NCBI GenBank assembly: GCA_009691305.1
Contig: SICS01000005.1
Span: 1-43,416, forward strand
Length of the DNA stretch: 43,416 bases
Reading direction: 5' to 3'
Origin: Candidatus Peribacteria bacterium
GTDB taxonomy: Bacteria; Patescibacteriota; Gracilibacteria; Peribacterales; Peribacteraceae
Below are positions 27,200 through 35,578 of this stretch, piece after piece. Position numbers and translations under genes: made by a program. The notes beneath the pieces were generated by a model. It made no database searches. It worked only from the letters and a program-made list of their open reading frames with translations, and was not told the DNA's origin. Numbering within the stretch: the first letter of the stretch is position 1; each line of letters begins with the position of its first letter.

Positions 27200-27229
27200 A
27201 GTCTAGGGAAAGTGGCTATGGGACGTCAA
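27200..27229 (-). promoter_or_regulatory. candidate tuf promoter
   Basis: Minus strand TTGACG-18 nt-TAGACT, about 65 nt upstream of tuf ATG. Confidence 0.5.
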
Positions 27230-27297
27230 TAGTCGATCGGGCTCGGGTGCGGGCTCGGGCTCGGACTTCCAATCGCGGGGGCTGCTAGAATGCGTGT

Positions 27298-28389
27298 ATG
27301 CAGAAGAAAGAGCGCGTTCGGCTGTTTGTGCAAGAAATTTGGTCCTGGTACGAAAATCATAAACGCATCCTCCCCTGGCGCGACCTGCCCGATACCGATC
27401 CCACGACGCGCGCCTATTCGGTGATGGTGTCCGAGATCATGCTCCAACAAACACAAGTGCCGCGCGTGGTCATCACATACCGGAATTTCCTCGAACGTTT
27501 CCCGTCGATCGCTGACCTCGCCGACGCTTCTAATAAGGAGGTGCTGATGGCATGGAGGGGGATGGGGTATAACTCGAGGGCGTTGCGGTTGCGGGATGCT
27601 GCTAAAACGATTCTCGGAAATTACGAATTACGAATTACGAATTACGGAAATTCCGCAATCCGCAATCCGCAACCGGGTTTCCCGTGCGACTTGGAAGATC
27701 TCATGAACATTCCCGGTATCGGGCACTACACCGCAGCGGCCATCCGCAATTTTGCCTTCAATATCCCGACGCCGTGCATTGATACCAATATCCGGAGAAT
27801 TCTTCATCGGACGTTTGTCGGGGCGGAGAATGTCGATGGCAGCTGGGAGAAGGATGATCGGTATTTGCTCGAGATTGCCGAAGAGGTTCTGGATGAAGCT
27901 CTCAAACCCCCTCCCCCCGGCCCCCTCCCCCAGCCCTTCGCTGCAGCTACGGGCAGGGAGAGGGGGAGTGCTGATTGGCATGCGGCGCTGATGGATTATG
28001 GGTCGCTTGTGCAGACGAAGAGGAATCCGAAGTGGGGGATTTGTCCTCTGACGCGGGCGGGGATAATGAGAACAACGAAGAAGAATTTCGAATTGCGAAT
28101 TGCGGATTACGGAAAGCTCCGAAATCCGAAATCCGAAATCCGTAATCAACGACGTGAACCAGGACGAACCGTCGGCTCGACATTCATCCCAAATAGAATC
28201 TTCAGAGGTCGTGTGGTCGAAGCTCTTAGAGATGCCCCGCGTGGGCTCACGTTGCACGAAATCGGCAAGCAGATTGCCATCGATTGGGACCCCGAGGAAC
28301 ATCAGAGATGGCTCAAAACGATCCTCGATCAACTCACATGTGAGACGATGCTTGGAACCAAAAAAGGAAAGTATGTGCTTCCATCGTGA
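27298..28389 (+). CDS. mutY: A/G-specific adenine glycosylase (MutY-like)
   Basis: ILPWRDLPDTDPTTRAYSVMVSEIMLQQTQVPRV, IPGIGHYTAAAI; winged-helix-like C-terminus; TAGAAT-N6-ATG. Confidence 0.87.
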   Translation: MQKKERVRLFVQEIWSWYENHKRILPWRDLPDTDPTTRAYSVMVSEIMLQQTQVPRVVITYRNFLERFPSIADLADASNKEVLMAWRGMGYNSRALRLRDAAKTILGNYELRITNYGNSAIRNPQPGFPCDLEDLMNIPGIGHYTAAAIRNFAFNIPTPCIDTNIRRILHRTFVGAENVDGSWEKDDRYLLEIAEEVLDEALKPPPPGPLPQPFAAATGRERGSADWHAALMDYGSLVQTKRNPKWGICPLTRAGIMRTTKKNFELRIADYGKLRNPKSEIRNQRREPGRTVGSTFIPNRIFRGRVVEALRDAPRGLTLHEIGKQIAIDWDPEEHQRWLKTILDQLTCETMLGTKKGKYVLPS

Positions 28390-28414
28390 CATGGACATCC
28401 GGTACCGGAAAGAA

Positions 28415-28436
28415 GGGGTCGTTCGCTAACGACCCC
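28415..28436. terminator. bidirectional hairpin between convergent mutY and rny
   Basis: GGGGTCGTT-cgct-AACGACCCC. Confidence 0.6.
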
Positions 28437-28443
28437 TCCGCAT

Positions 28444-29997
28444 TTATTTCGCCAATTCCTCGATGCGCCTCTCGCGGATCACGTTCACCTTGATGACGCC
28501 CGGGTAGGTGAGTTCGGCTTCGATCTTCTTGGCGATGTCCTTGGCGAGTTTCTCCTGGCTGAGGTCGTCGATCTTCTTGGTGTCGACGAACACGCGCACT
28601 TCGCGGCCCGCGCTGATGGCGAAGGCGCGGTTCACTCCTTCGAATGCCTTGGCGACTTCTTCCAGGTTCCGCAGACGCTTGAAGTACTCCTCGATCGATT
28701 CGCGACGTGCACCCGGGCGCGCGCCGGAGATGGCGTCCGCTGCGGCGACCACGAACGCTTCGGGCGTGGCCATCGGAATATCTTCGTGGTGCGCGGCGAC
28801 GGTGTGGATCACTTCGGGGCGGATCTTGAAGCGCTTGCAGATCTCGACGCCGATCTCCACGTGCGTGCCGGTCACTTCGTGGTCGAGCGCCTTGCCGATG
28901 TCGTGGAGCAGGCATCCCTCCGTCACGATGGAGACGTCCGCGCCCATCTCTTCTGCGAGCATGCGGCCCAGGTGCGCCATCTCGACGGAATGCTTCAGCA
29001 CGTTCTGGCCGTAGCTGGTGCGGAAGCGCAGGCGTCCAATGATCTTGAGCAAGTCCTGCGGGAAGCCCTGGATGCCCAGCTCTTCTGTCGCGCGCTTGCC
29101 GAACTCGAGCATCATCTTGCCGACCTGCTCCTTCATCTTCGCGACGATTTCCTCGATGCGCGCAGGCTGGATGCGGCCGTCCTGGAGCAATTTCTCCATC
29201 GCGAGTTTGGCGACGTAGCGGCGCGCCAGGTCGAAGCCCGAGAGGATGATCGCGCCCGGTGTGTCATCAATAATGACGTCAACGCCCGTGGCCTGTTCAA
29301 ACGCGATGATGTTACGGCCTTCCTTACCGATGATCTTGCCCTTCATGTCCTCGCTCGGCAGCTGCACCACGGTCGCGGTCGACTCGCTGCTCACCTCGGA
29401 CGCGTACCGCTGCATGGCCTCGGCCATCAGGTTCTTCGCCTTCTCCTCGATCCCTTCCTCCATCTCTTCCTTTTTCAGGCGGATCTGAGCGGCGAAGTGC
29501 TCGGAGAATTCCTTCTCGAGTTCATTCCAGAGCTGCTTTTGCGCCTCATCCTGGCTCAATTTGGCGACTTTCTCCAGTGCCTCGCGGTGCTTAGCCGCGG
29601 CGACGGCAACTTCTTGTTTGTCGGTATCCAGTTCGCGCTGCGTTTGTTCCAGGCTGCCGCGCTGCCGCTCGACTTCCTTCACTTTGCCGTCCAATGCGCG
29701 CTCTTTCTCCTCCAAACGACCCTGCTCCTTCTCGAGCTTCGATTCCAGTTCGGTCGCGTGAAGCTTGGCCTCGCTCAAAATTTCCCGTGCGTTGGCCTTC
29801 GCCTCGGTCTCAGCCGCCTTGATCTGATTCCGCGCCTCGTTCGCCTTCGCTTCGATCTTCGTCAGCTGTCGTTCCTGTTCATTGATCTGCGACTGGAGTG
29901 CCATCGAAATCTTCTTCCCTTTCGAGAAGAGGAACCAGCCGGCTGTCAGCCCGGCGATCACGCCGCCGAGCAGCGCAAGGATAATGAGGGGGTTCAT
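28444..29997 (-). CDS. rny: ribonuclease Y
   Basis: N-terminal TM, long coiled coil, KH region (GKIIGKEGRNIIAFEQATGVDVIIDDTP), HD domain (LLHDIGKALDHE). Confidence 0.95.
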   Translation of the reverse strand: MNPLIILALLGGVIAGLTAGWFLFSKGKKISMALQSQINEQERQLTKIEAKANEARNQIKAAETEAKANAREILSEAKLHATELESKLEKEQGRLEEKERALDGKVKEVERQRGSLEQTQRELDTDKQEVAVAAAKHREALEKVAKLSQDEAQKQLWNELEKEFSEHFAAQIRLKKEEMEEGIEEKAKNLMAEAMQRYASEVSSESTATVVQLPSEDMKGKIIGKEGRNIIAFEQATGVDVIIDDTPGAIILSGFDLARRYVAKLAMEKLLQDGRIQPARIEEIVAKMKEQVGKMMLEFGKRATEELGIQGFPQDLLKIIGRLRFRTSYGQNVLKHSVEMAHLGRMLAEEMGADVSIVTEGCLLHDIGKALDHEVTGTHVEIGVEICKRFKIRPEVIHTVAAHHEDIPMATPEAFVVAAADAISGARPGARRESIEEYFKRLRNLEEVAKAFEGVNRAFAISAGREVRVFVDTKKIDDLSQEKLAKDIAKKIEAELTYPGVIKVNVIRERRIEELAK

Positions 29998-30058
29998 GGG
30001 TCAGGGGGGAAGGATCCGCCCTGCGCCTCAGTCGATGATCATGTCTCTAGCCCTAAAA

Positions 30059-30102
30059 GGAGCGGGCTTTCTGCCCGCGAACGCAGGCCGAAGGCCTGCT
30101 CC
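30059..30102. repeat. family-B three-way-junction palindrome
   Basis: GGAGCGGGCtttctGCCCgcgaacGCAGGCCgaaGGCCTGCTCC. Confidence 0.75.
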
Positions 30103-30337
30103 CAAAGAAATTTGATGATCAATGCGAATGAAGTGCATGGAAGGATGTACGAGTCGAGTCTACCCTTCACTCTGCTCGGGGCAAGGCCTCCTTATACAGC
30201 TACAGAGAAGGGGGGATGTTCCATAGGGGTGTGGAACATCCGCGATTGGCTACAGGAAGAGGAAATCGCCGCGTGCCGTCCATTGATCTTTTCCTCACCC
30301 TCCTTACAAGCCGACGCAGGTGGGAAATGATGTCCGC

Positions 30338-32620
30338 ATGGTCCGTTTTTGCCCTTTTCCGTTCATCTGTGTCGCAATTGCCGCTTCGGCAGCGTTTGTC
30401 GGCCATGCCTCGGCGAGTCCGGTGATCAGCGAAGCCCACTGGGCAGGCTCCGACCTCAGTACGTCCGATGAGTGGGTGGAGATTGCGGGCTCGGGTGCGG
30501 GCTCGGGCTCGGAAGGGGGTATTACAACAATGTCCGGGTGGACGCTGACGTCGGTCAATTCGAGCGGGGTCGAGAACGTGATCTTTCGGTTTCCGTCCAC
30601 GGCCGAGATCCGTCCCGGCCAATTCCTCGTCGTCAGCCATTTCCCCGCCGCGCAGTCGCGACTCCTCGCCGAGCCCGCGTTTGTCGCAGCTTCCCTCTCG
30701 CTCCCCAACAGCAAACTGCTCCTCCGGCTCCGCGATTCGGCCGGTCAACTTCTCGACCAGGTGGACGACGGGGTGGGGGAGCCGTTTGCGGGAGAAAACA
30801 CGTCGAGCCCTCTGCTCAAAGCGAGCATGGAGAGGATTGATCTCACGAGGACGGGAACTGATGCAGGGAATTGGGTGACGTCGACGGAGATGGTTGGATG
30901 GAAAGATGGTGCTACGGGGATGCGGGGGACACCGGGATTTGCGCGGTCAACGCCCCCTCCCCTGACCTCATCCTCGCAGGCAAGTATGCCTGCGCTTAGC
31001 TCATCCTCGCAGGCAAGTATGCCTGCGCTTAGCTCATCCACATCATCCTGCATCTCACTCGATCCGTATTTCATCATCCAATCTGGCAACGCGATCGGCG
31101 TCGACAAAGTCACGCTCAACGTCCAAATCGGCACGCATGCGGGGTCGATCACGGGTGCCACCTGCACGGTCGACTTTGATGATGGCACGTCATCCACAAG
31201 TTGTAACCCTCCATCGCACACGTACGACGAGCCAGGGTCGTACACGATTTCCGCCGAGGTGAAAAATTCCTGCGGCACCATGGTGCGCACGATGCCGGTG
31301 GAGGTGAGGGCGAAGAGTGGGGCAGCATCATCACGGTCCTTGGCTTCCGGTGCGTCTGATGATGGCGAGATCTGGTCATTACAGGAGACACCGGGCTCTA
31401 CGGGAAATTTTCCGTTTGTCCTCTCCGCAGTTCTACCAAATCCTGCTGGGAAAGATTCGGGGAAGGAGTGGGTCGAAATCTCAAATATTTCGCCACAGAC
31501 GGCCAGTCTTGAGGGATGGGTTTTGCGGCTTCCCCATGCCAAAAAAGGAAAGTACACGTTCGGCGTGGTCGGGTTCAGCGTGCGTGAGAGCAAGCGGTTC
31601 CTGGCGAGCGAACTTGGCATGACGTTCGGAAATGATTCTGGGGAGCTCTCACTCATCAACCCCTCCGGCCAGACGGCGTCCGTTCTGTCGTGGACGAACG
31701 CGCGCGACGGCGTCATCGTTCGTCCCCAACGCAATTTTACAGGCAACATCCGTGCTCGCGTCACACATGTGATCGACGGCGACACGATCGACGTCTCCAT
31801 CGTCACGAGCGGCGGCAGCGACATCGGCGGCACCGAGCGCGTGCGCATGATCGGCATCGATGCGCCCGAAATCCACGCGTCCGACGAGCGCCAGCGAATG
31901 CTCGCAAAACGCGCGGGGGAATTTATCCGGAGTCTTCTGGAAGGCGCGGTCGTCACGCTTACTGGCGGCACCGATGCGCGTGATGCGTACGGCCGGTTGC
32001 TTGCGTACGTTGCGACGGAGGATGGCGATTCCGTCCAAGAAATGATCCTGCGCGAAGGTTTGGCTTCAGTCTATCTCCGGTACACATTTGCCAAGGAGAC
32101 AGAGTTTATTGGCTACCAGCGCGAAGCGCAGGAGGCGGGTGCGGGGGTGTGGGGGGTGACGGATAAAATTGAAAATGAAAAATTGAAAATTGAAAATATT
32201 CATATTTCGCAACTGGTGGTTGCTGATCATCCCAAGGAAGCGTCTTCAAGCTCACAAATTGTGGAGATTGTTCATCTGGAAAAATCTTCGTCGAGCAGCA
32301 AATCTTCCTCCTCCAAAAAGAAATCACCTACTCCCAAGCGCGCGGTCACTGTGAAAAAATCAGTAGCGGTTGCTATCGTCCGTGAAAACTCTTCATCTGC
32401 TGCGAATTTTTCTCCGCTCTCCGCAGACCTGCTCTCGATCCAGGATTTGATTGAGCAGCCGGAGGTTGGCGTCTCTTCATCATCTGCGATGTCCAATGAT
32501 AGTTCGGAGGTTTTGTCGGCACCTTCCACGCTGCCACTCATTTCGTTGGGTGTGATGATCACGGGGGTAGGCTCAATAAGTGGCCTCCTTGGATGGCTCA
32601 TTGCACGGAGAAAAACATAA
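30338..32620 (+). CDS. surface protein: signal peptide, lamin-tail-like domains, PKD-like domain, SNase nuclease, Ser-rich linker, C-terminal TM
   Basis: VISEAHWAGSDLSTSDEWVEIAG; PDPAGKDSGKEWVEISN-type second LTD; VDFDDGTSSTSCNPPSHTYDEPGSYTISAEV; VTHVIDGDTIDVS...RMIGIDAPEI...GRLLAYV; SLGVMITGVGSISGLLGWLIARRKT. Confidence 0.8.
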   Translation: MVRFCPFPFICVAIAASAAFVGHASASPVISEAHWAGSDLSTSDEWVEIAGSGAGSGSEGGITTMSGWTLTSVNSSGVENVIFRFPSTAEIRPGQFLVVSHFPAAQSRLLAEPAFVAASLSLPNSKLLLRLRDSAGQLLDQVDDGVGEPFAGENTSSPLLKASMERIDLTRTGTDAGNWVTSTEMVGWKDGATGMRGTPGFARSTPPPLTSSSQASMPALSSSSQASMPALSSSTSSCISLDPYFIIQSGNAIGVDKVTLNVQIGTHAGSITGATCTVDFDDGTSSTSCNPPSHTYDEPGSYTISAEVKNSCGTMVRTMPVEVRAKSGAASSRSLASGASDDGEIWSLQETPGSTGNFPFVLSAVLPNPAGKDSGKEWVEISNISPQTASLEGWVLRLPHAKKGKYTFGVVGFSVRESKRFLASELGMTFGNDSGELSLINPSGQTASVLSWTNARDGVIVRPQRNFTGNIRARVTHVIDGDTIDVSIVTSGGSDIGGTERVRMIGIDAPEIHASDERQRMLAKRAGEFIRSLLEGAVVTLTGGTDARDAYGRLLAYVATEDGDSVQEMILREGLASVYLRYTFAKETEFIGYQREAQEAGAGVWGVTDKIENEKLKIENIHISQLVVADHPKEASSSSQIVEIVHLEKSSSSSKSSSSKKKSPTPKRAVTVKKSVAVAIVRENSSSAANFSPLSADLLSIQDLIEQPEVGVSSSSAMSNDSSEVLSAPSTLPLISLGVMITGVGSISGLLGWLIARRKT
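30967..31032 (+). repeat. two perfect tandem 33-bp units inside the SNase CDS
   Basis: CTCATCCTCGCAGGCAAGTATGCCTGCGCTTAG x2; encodes SSSQASMPAL twice. Confidence 0.95.
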
Positions 32621-32916
32621 CTGATGTGAGTTCTTTCACTCGGCGTGAAAATAACTTTGCTTTCATCGATGCCAATAACCTGCATCTCGGGATTCGCAAT
32701 CAGGGATGGATTCTCGATTACCAAAAATTCCGAGTGTACCTTCGAGAAAATAACAAGTTACGTTGCTTGCTTGTCCCAGATGCAGGTCGCTACTCCGGTC
32801 TGCTAAAGGAAGCAGCACGTTCATGTATTACGGACATGAATCGATTGCGCGGCGGTTTATTCTATAAGAAAAGAACCCCAGTCGGACGGAACCGCGAGGG
32901 GGGCTTTTCGTCGTGA
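32593..32916 (+). pseudogene. NYN/LabA-like PIN nuclease remnant with internal deletion
   Basis: FAFIDANNLHLGIRNQGWILDYQKFRVYLRENN joined directly to KLRCLLVPDAGRYSGLLKEAA; central acidic-residue region absent. Confidence 0.5.
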
Positions 32917-32994
32917 TACAAGAGTAATTATACTGCCATTTTTTTTGATTGCAAGTGGCCACCTAATAATTTACACACCGAACCCACGGCGCAT

Positions 32995-33177
32995 ATGGTT
33001 TCACCTTCTCCCCAGCGGATGACAGAAAAACAGAAAAGGGCGGTGATAGAGCGCGAAATCGACATTGCGAACGAACAGTTCGCAAGAGGGGAGTTTTACA
33101 CGTCAGCGGAAGTCCGGAAAATGCTCGGCCTCACCCCTGGTCGGTCTTCTGGCCGCCGCAAGTCATCGAAAGCCTGA
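32995..33177 (+). CDS. putative antitoxin
   Basis: Small charged ORF overlapping a downstream RelE/ParE-like reading frame. Confidence 0.5.
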   Translation: MVSPSPQRMTEKQKRAVIEREIDIANEQFARGEFYTSAEVRKMLGLTPGRSSGRRKSSKA

Positions 33178-33407
33178 GAAAATTCCCTGCGCGCGCTCGA
33201 GACCGCATCATCGCGAAAATGGATTGGTTCATTGGGCAAGAACAGCCCCTTCACTTTGCAAAAAAATTATCGGGGAGGGACGAAGGCCGTTGGCGTTTTC
33301 GAGTTGGTAACTATCGCATTATCTGCGAGCGTATGGATGGCCAGCCTCGCGTGCTGAAGGTTGTCTTTGTGGGTGATCGAAAAAATGTGTATAGAGGAGC
33401 ATTGTAA
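33132..33407 (+). CDS. RelE/ParE-like toxin reading frame (no canonical start at expected N-terminus)
   Basis: HPWSVFWPPQVIESLRKFPARARDRIIAKMDWF...GRWRFRVGNYRIICERMDGQPRVLKVVFVGDRKNVYR; first in-frame ATG only at 33219. Confidence 0.55.
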   Translation, partial: HPWSVFWPPQVIESLRKFPARARDRIIAKMDWFIGQEQPLHFAKKLSGRDEGRWRFRVGNYRIICERMDGQPRVLKVVFVGDRKNVYRGAL

Positions 33408-33482
33408 GATGCATTTTGGCGCAGAAATGATCCACTTTACACATATTTGTTAAAATATCAAAAAAGTGTTATAATTATCGAT

Positions 33483-35468
33483 ATGGTGAACTCCCCAACG
33501 AAAGGCATAAGTAGGAGGGAGGCGAATACAGATTTTTCTCCCGATCAGTTTCCCGCTCTTGAGAAGGAAATCATCCAGCATTTTTCTTCTGGGAAGAAGG
33601 GTGGGTTTTCCCCCACTCACGGAAAAGTTCATGATCTCATAATCTGGGCAGGGAAAAACAAGGAGGGCAAAGAGGTCATCTTCAATGAAGTCAACAGGCA
33701 TGCTGCCATCCTCATGGACGATCTCTTAGCAATCTCGGTCCCCGTGGAAAAGTGGAAACAAGGCCTCGAGAATTTGAGGACGGCGTTGAGGAATTTTGGA
33801 GTGGCAGTTCCGGAGGAGCCGCTGGTGATTCCTCCAACTGCGCCGGCAGTTGAAGCAATCCCTTTGCGTGAGGAAATGGAGAAAAGCGTCTTAGGACGAC
33901 TGGCATACAAAATTGGAGATACAACGAAGGCGTTGTGGACATGGGCCAGGACAAAGAAGCCGAAGGCACCCGATGCAGATGGGGCAGAAGTCGCCCACGA
34001 GAACGTGCCGACAATCCGGGAAATTGGAAGAGATATCCATTTTTACCTGACGAACAGCCGATTAGAGCCTGGAGAAAAGGAAGAGATCCGTTTGAAGCTT
34101 GATGCAATTTATGTCTGGGCAGGAGCTCAAAAGGGCAATGATTGGCTGGCAGTACAGCAGCGGGTCTCTCAATTGTGGGAATTATTGAAGTCGAAAAACG
34201 ATCAAGTTTCTTTCTCCTATCGCGCAAAAATCAGTACCGCAGTCCGCCGACTGTGGGAAAGCGTATGTCGTGCAAACGTCGTTCTCGTCTCTGAAGCGGA
34301 TGAATTTGAGATGGGAACAATATTTCGTGGAATCGAATACGGCCAGGCGGGCTCGCGAGACATGCTCGAGTCCCCTGATCCATTTTCCGAAACCGATGCT
34401 GCACTAACTCCGGAACAAGTCGATGCGATGGACAATCATGACGTGCTTTCACTGTCGAAGAGGTTATGCACAGCCACCGACTCCAATAGCGCTGATGGCA
34501 TATCACTTTCGTCGTTGATTGATGAATATGAAATGTTGTTATCAAAAGAAGACTTGGCCCAGAAGGCGAGGCCGCTCGTCGATAGTGACGACGGATCATT
34601 GATAGCTAATCACCTCGCCGCGAAAACAAACGTGGGGAAGAAGAAACGTGAATTGCAGAAGGTGGTTAATGATTTACTTCAGAAGAGGAAAGCTGCAGTT
34701 CCCGATACACCTCCGGAAGTAGCCCCGCCCCTCAATAACGACTACATCCCGCTCCCCGAAGAAGTCGGACCCTATGCCCCTCCTAAAACGTTATTCGAAG
34801 CTTCCCGCTGCATCACCACCACTATCCGCATCCTGCGCCACCGCCGCGATGGGGGAGTGTCTGTCCTCCCCGAATCCATCGACGACGTCCTCCCCCACGT
34901 TTTCGGGAATTGGCCTCTGCTCACTCCCGCAATCCTCGCACAGCTCCGTGTCCCTGTGCAGACAATCTTTCTCGGCACAGATCCTGAGACACAGGTTGCC
35001 GCCACCCAGCAGATCAGAAACATTCTCACACCGCTCTTCGCTACGCCTACTCCGCCTGCGCCAACACCTCCTGCAACTCAAGCGCCTGTGTCTGCGACTG
35101 TTGTAACCAACGCACCCACTGCCTCCAAGCCGAATACCGAAAGCAATAAACTCGTCTTCGGCTCTCCGAAACTCAAACGGATATCGCCAGAAGACATGCG
35201 TGTGAGCCTTGGTCAGAAGAGTTTTCAATACAAAATGCTTCACCTTATTGCACCGGACGAGTTTCCTATGCAAGCAGTTGCCGCCGCCGCTCCCGTAGAT
35301 CAGGGTCCTAAAAATTCTGAAGAGAAAAAAGGGGATGCGCATGACGAGAAAAATCCTGATGACAAAAAACCGGTGGAAGAGAAAGCCGGCCATGAAAAAA
35401 ACCCCGATAAGAAGCAAGAAAAAAATCCAGAGAAGAAGGCTGACAAACCGGCACATGGCCACCATTAA
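33483..35468 (+). CDS. large hypothetical protein with charged KDE/His-rich C-terminus
   Basis: TATAAT-N7-ATG; MVNSPTKG start; no recognised family. Confidence 0.75.
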   Translation: MVNSPTKGISRREANTDFSPDQFPALEKEIIQHFSSGKKGGFSPTHGKVHDLIIWAGKNKEGKEVIFNEVNRHAAILMDDLLAISVPVEKWKQGLENLRTALRNFGVAVPEEPLVIPPTAPAVEAIPLREEMEKSVLGRLAYKIGDTTKALWTWARTKKPKAPDADGAEVAHENVPTIREIGRDIHFYLTNSRLEPGEKEEIRLKLDAIYVWAGAQKGNDWLAVQQRVSQLWELLKSKNDQVSFSYRAKISTAVRRLWESVCRANVVLVSEADEFEMGTIFRGIEYGQAGSRDMLESPDPFSETDAALTPEQVDAMDNHDVLSLSKRLCTATDSNSADGISLSSLIDEYEMLLSKEDLAQKARPLVDSDDGSLIANHLAAKTNVGKKKRELQKVVNDLLQKRKAAVPDTPPEVAPPLNNDYIPLPEEVGPYAPPKTLFEASRCITTTIRILRHRRDGGVSVLPESIDDVLPHVFGNWPLLTPAILAQLRVPVQTIFLGTDPETQVAATQQIRNILTPLFATPTPPAPTPPATQAPVSATVVTNAPTASKPNTESNKLVFGSPKLKRISPEDMRVSLGQKSFQYKMLHLIAPDEFPMQAVAAAAPVDQGPKNSEEKKGDAHDEKNPDDKKPVEEKAGHEKNPDKKQEKNPEKKADKPAHGHH

Positions 35469-35578
35469 CACCTGAAAACGAGTCAGGAAACTCCGAGAAT
35501 TTGGCTTAGGCATAACTCTTTATGAACGGGCTCATTCTGTAGCTCTATAGAGGTTTTTGTGCTATACTAATGAGATTT

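Noticed and set aside
28786-30330. 514-aa plus-strand ORF opposite rny
   Set aside because: Antisense shadow of the well-supported rny gene in GC-rich sequence; no family signature.
30967-31032. Possible CRISPR array
   Set aside because: Only two perfect tandem 33-bp copies with no spacers, inside a coding frame, and no cas genes in the window.
30745-31971. 408-aa minus-strand ORF opposite the SNase gene
   Set aside because: Shadow ORF; the plus strand has clear domains and signals.
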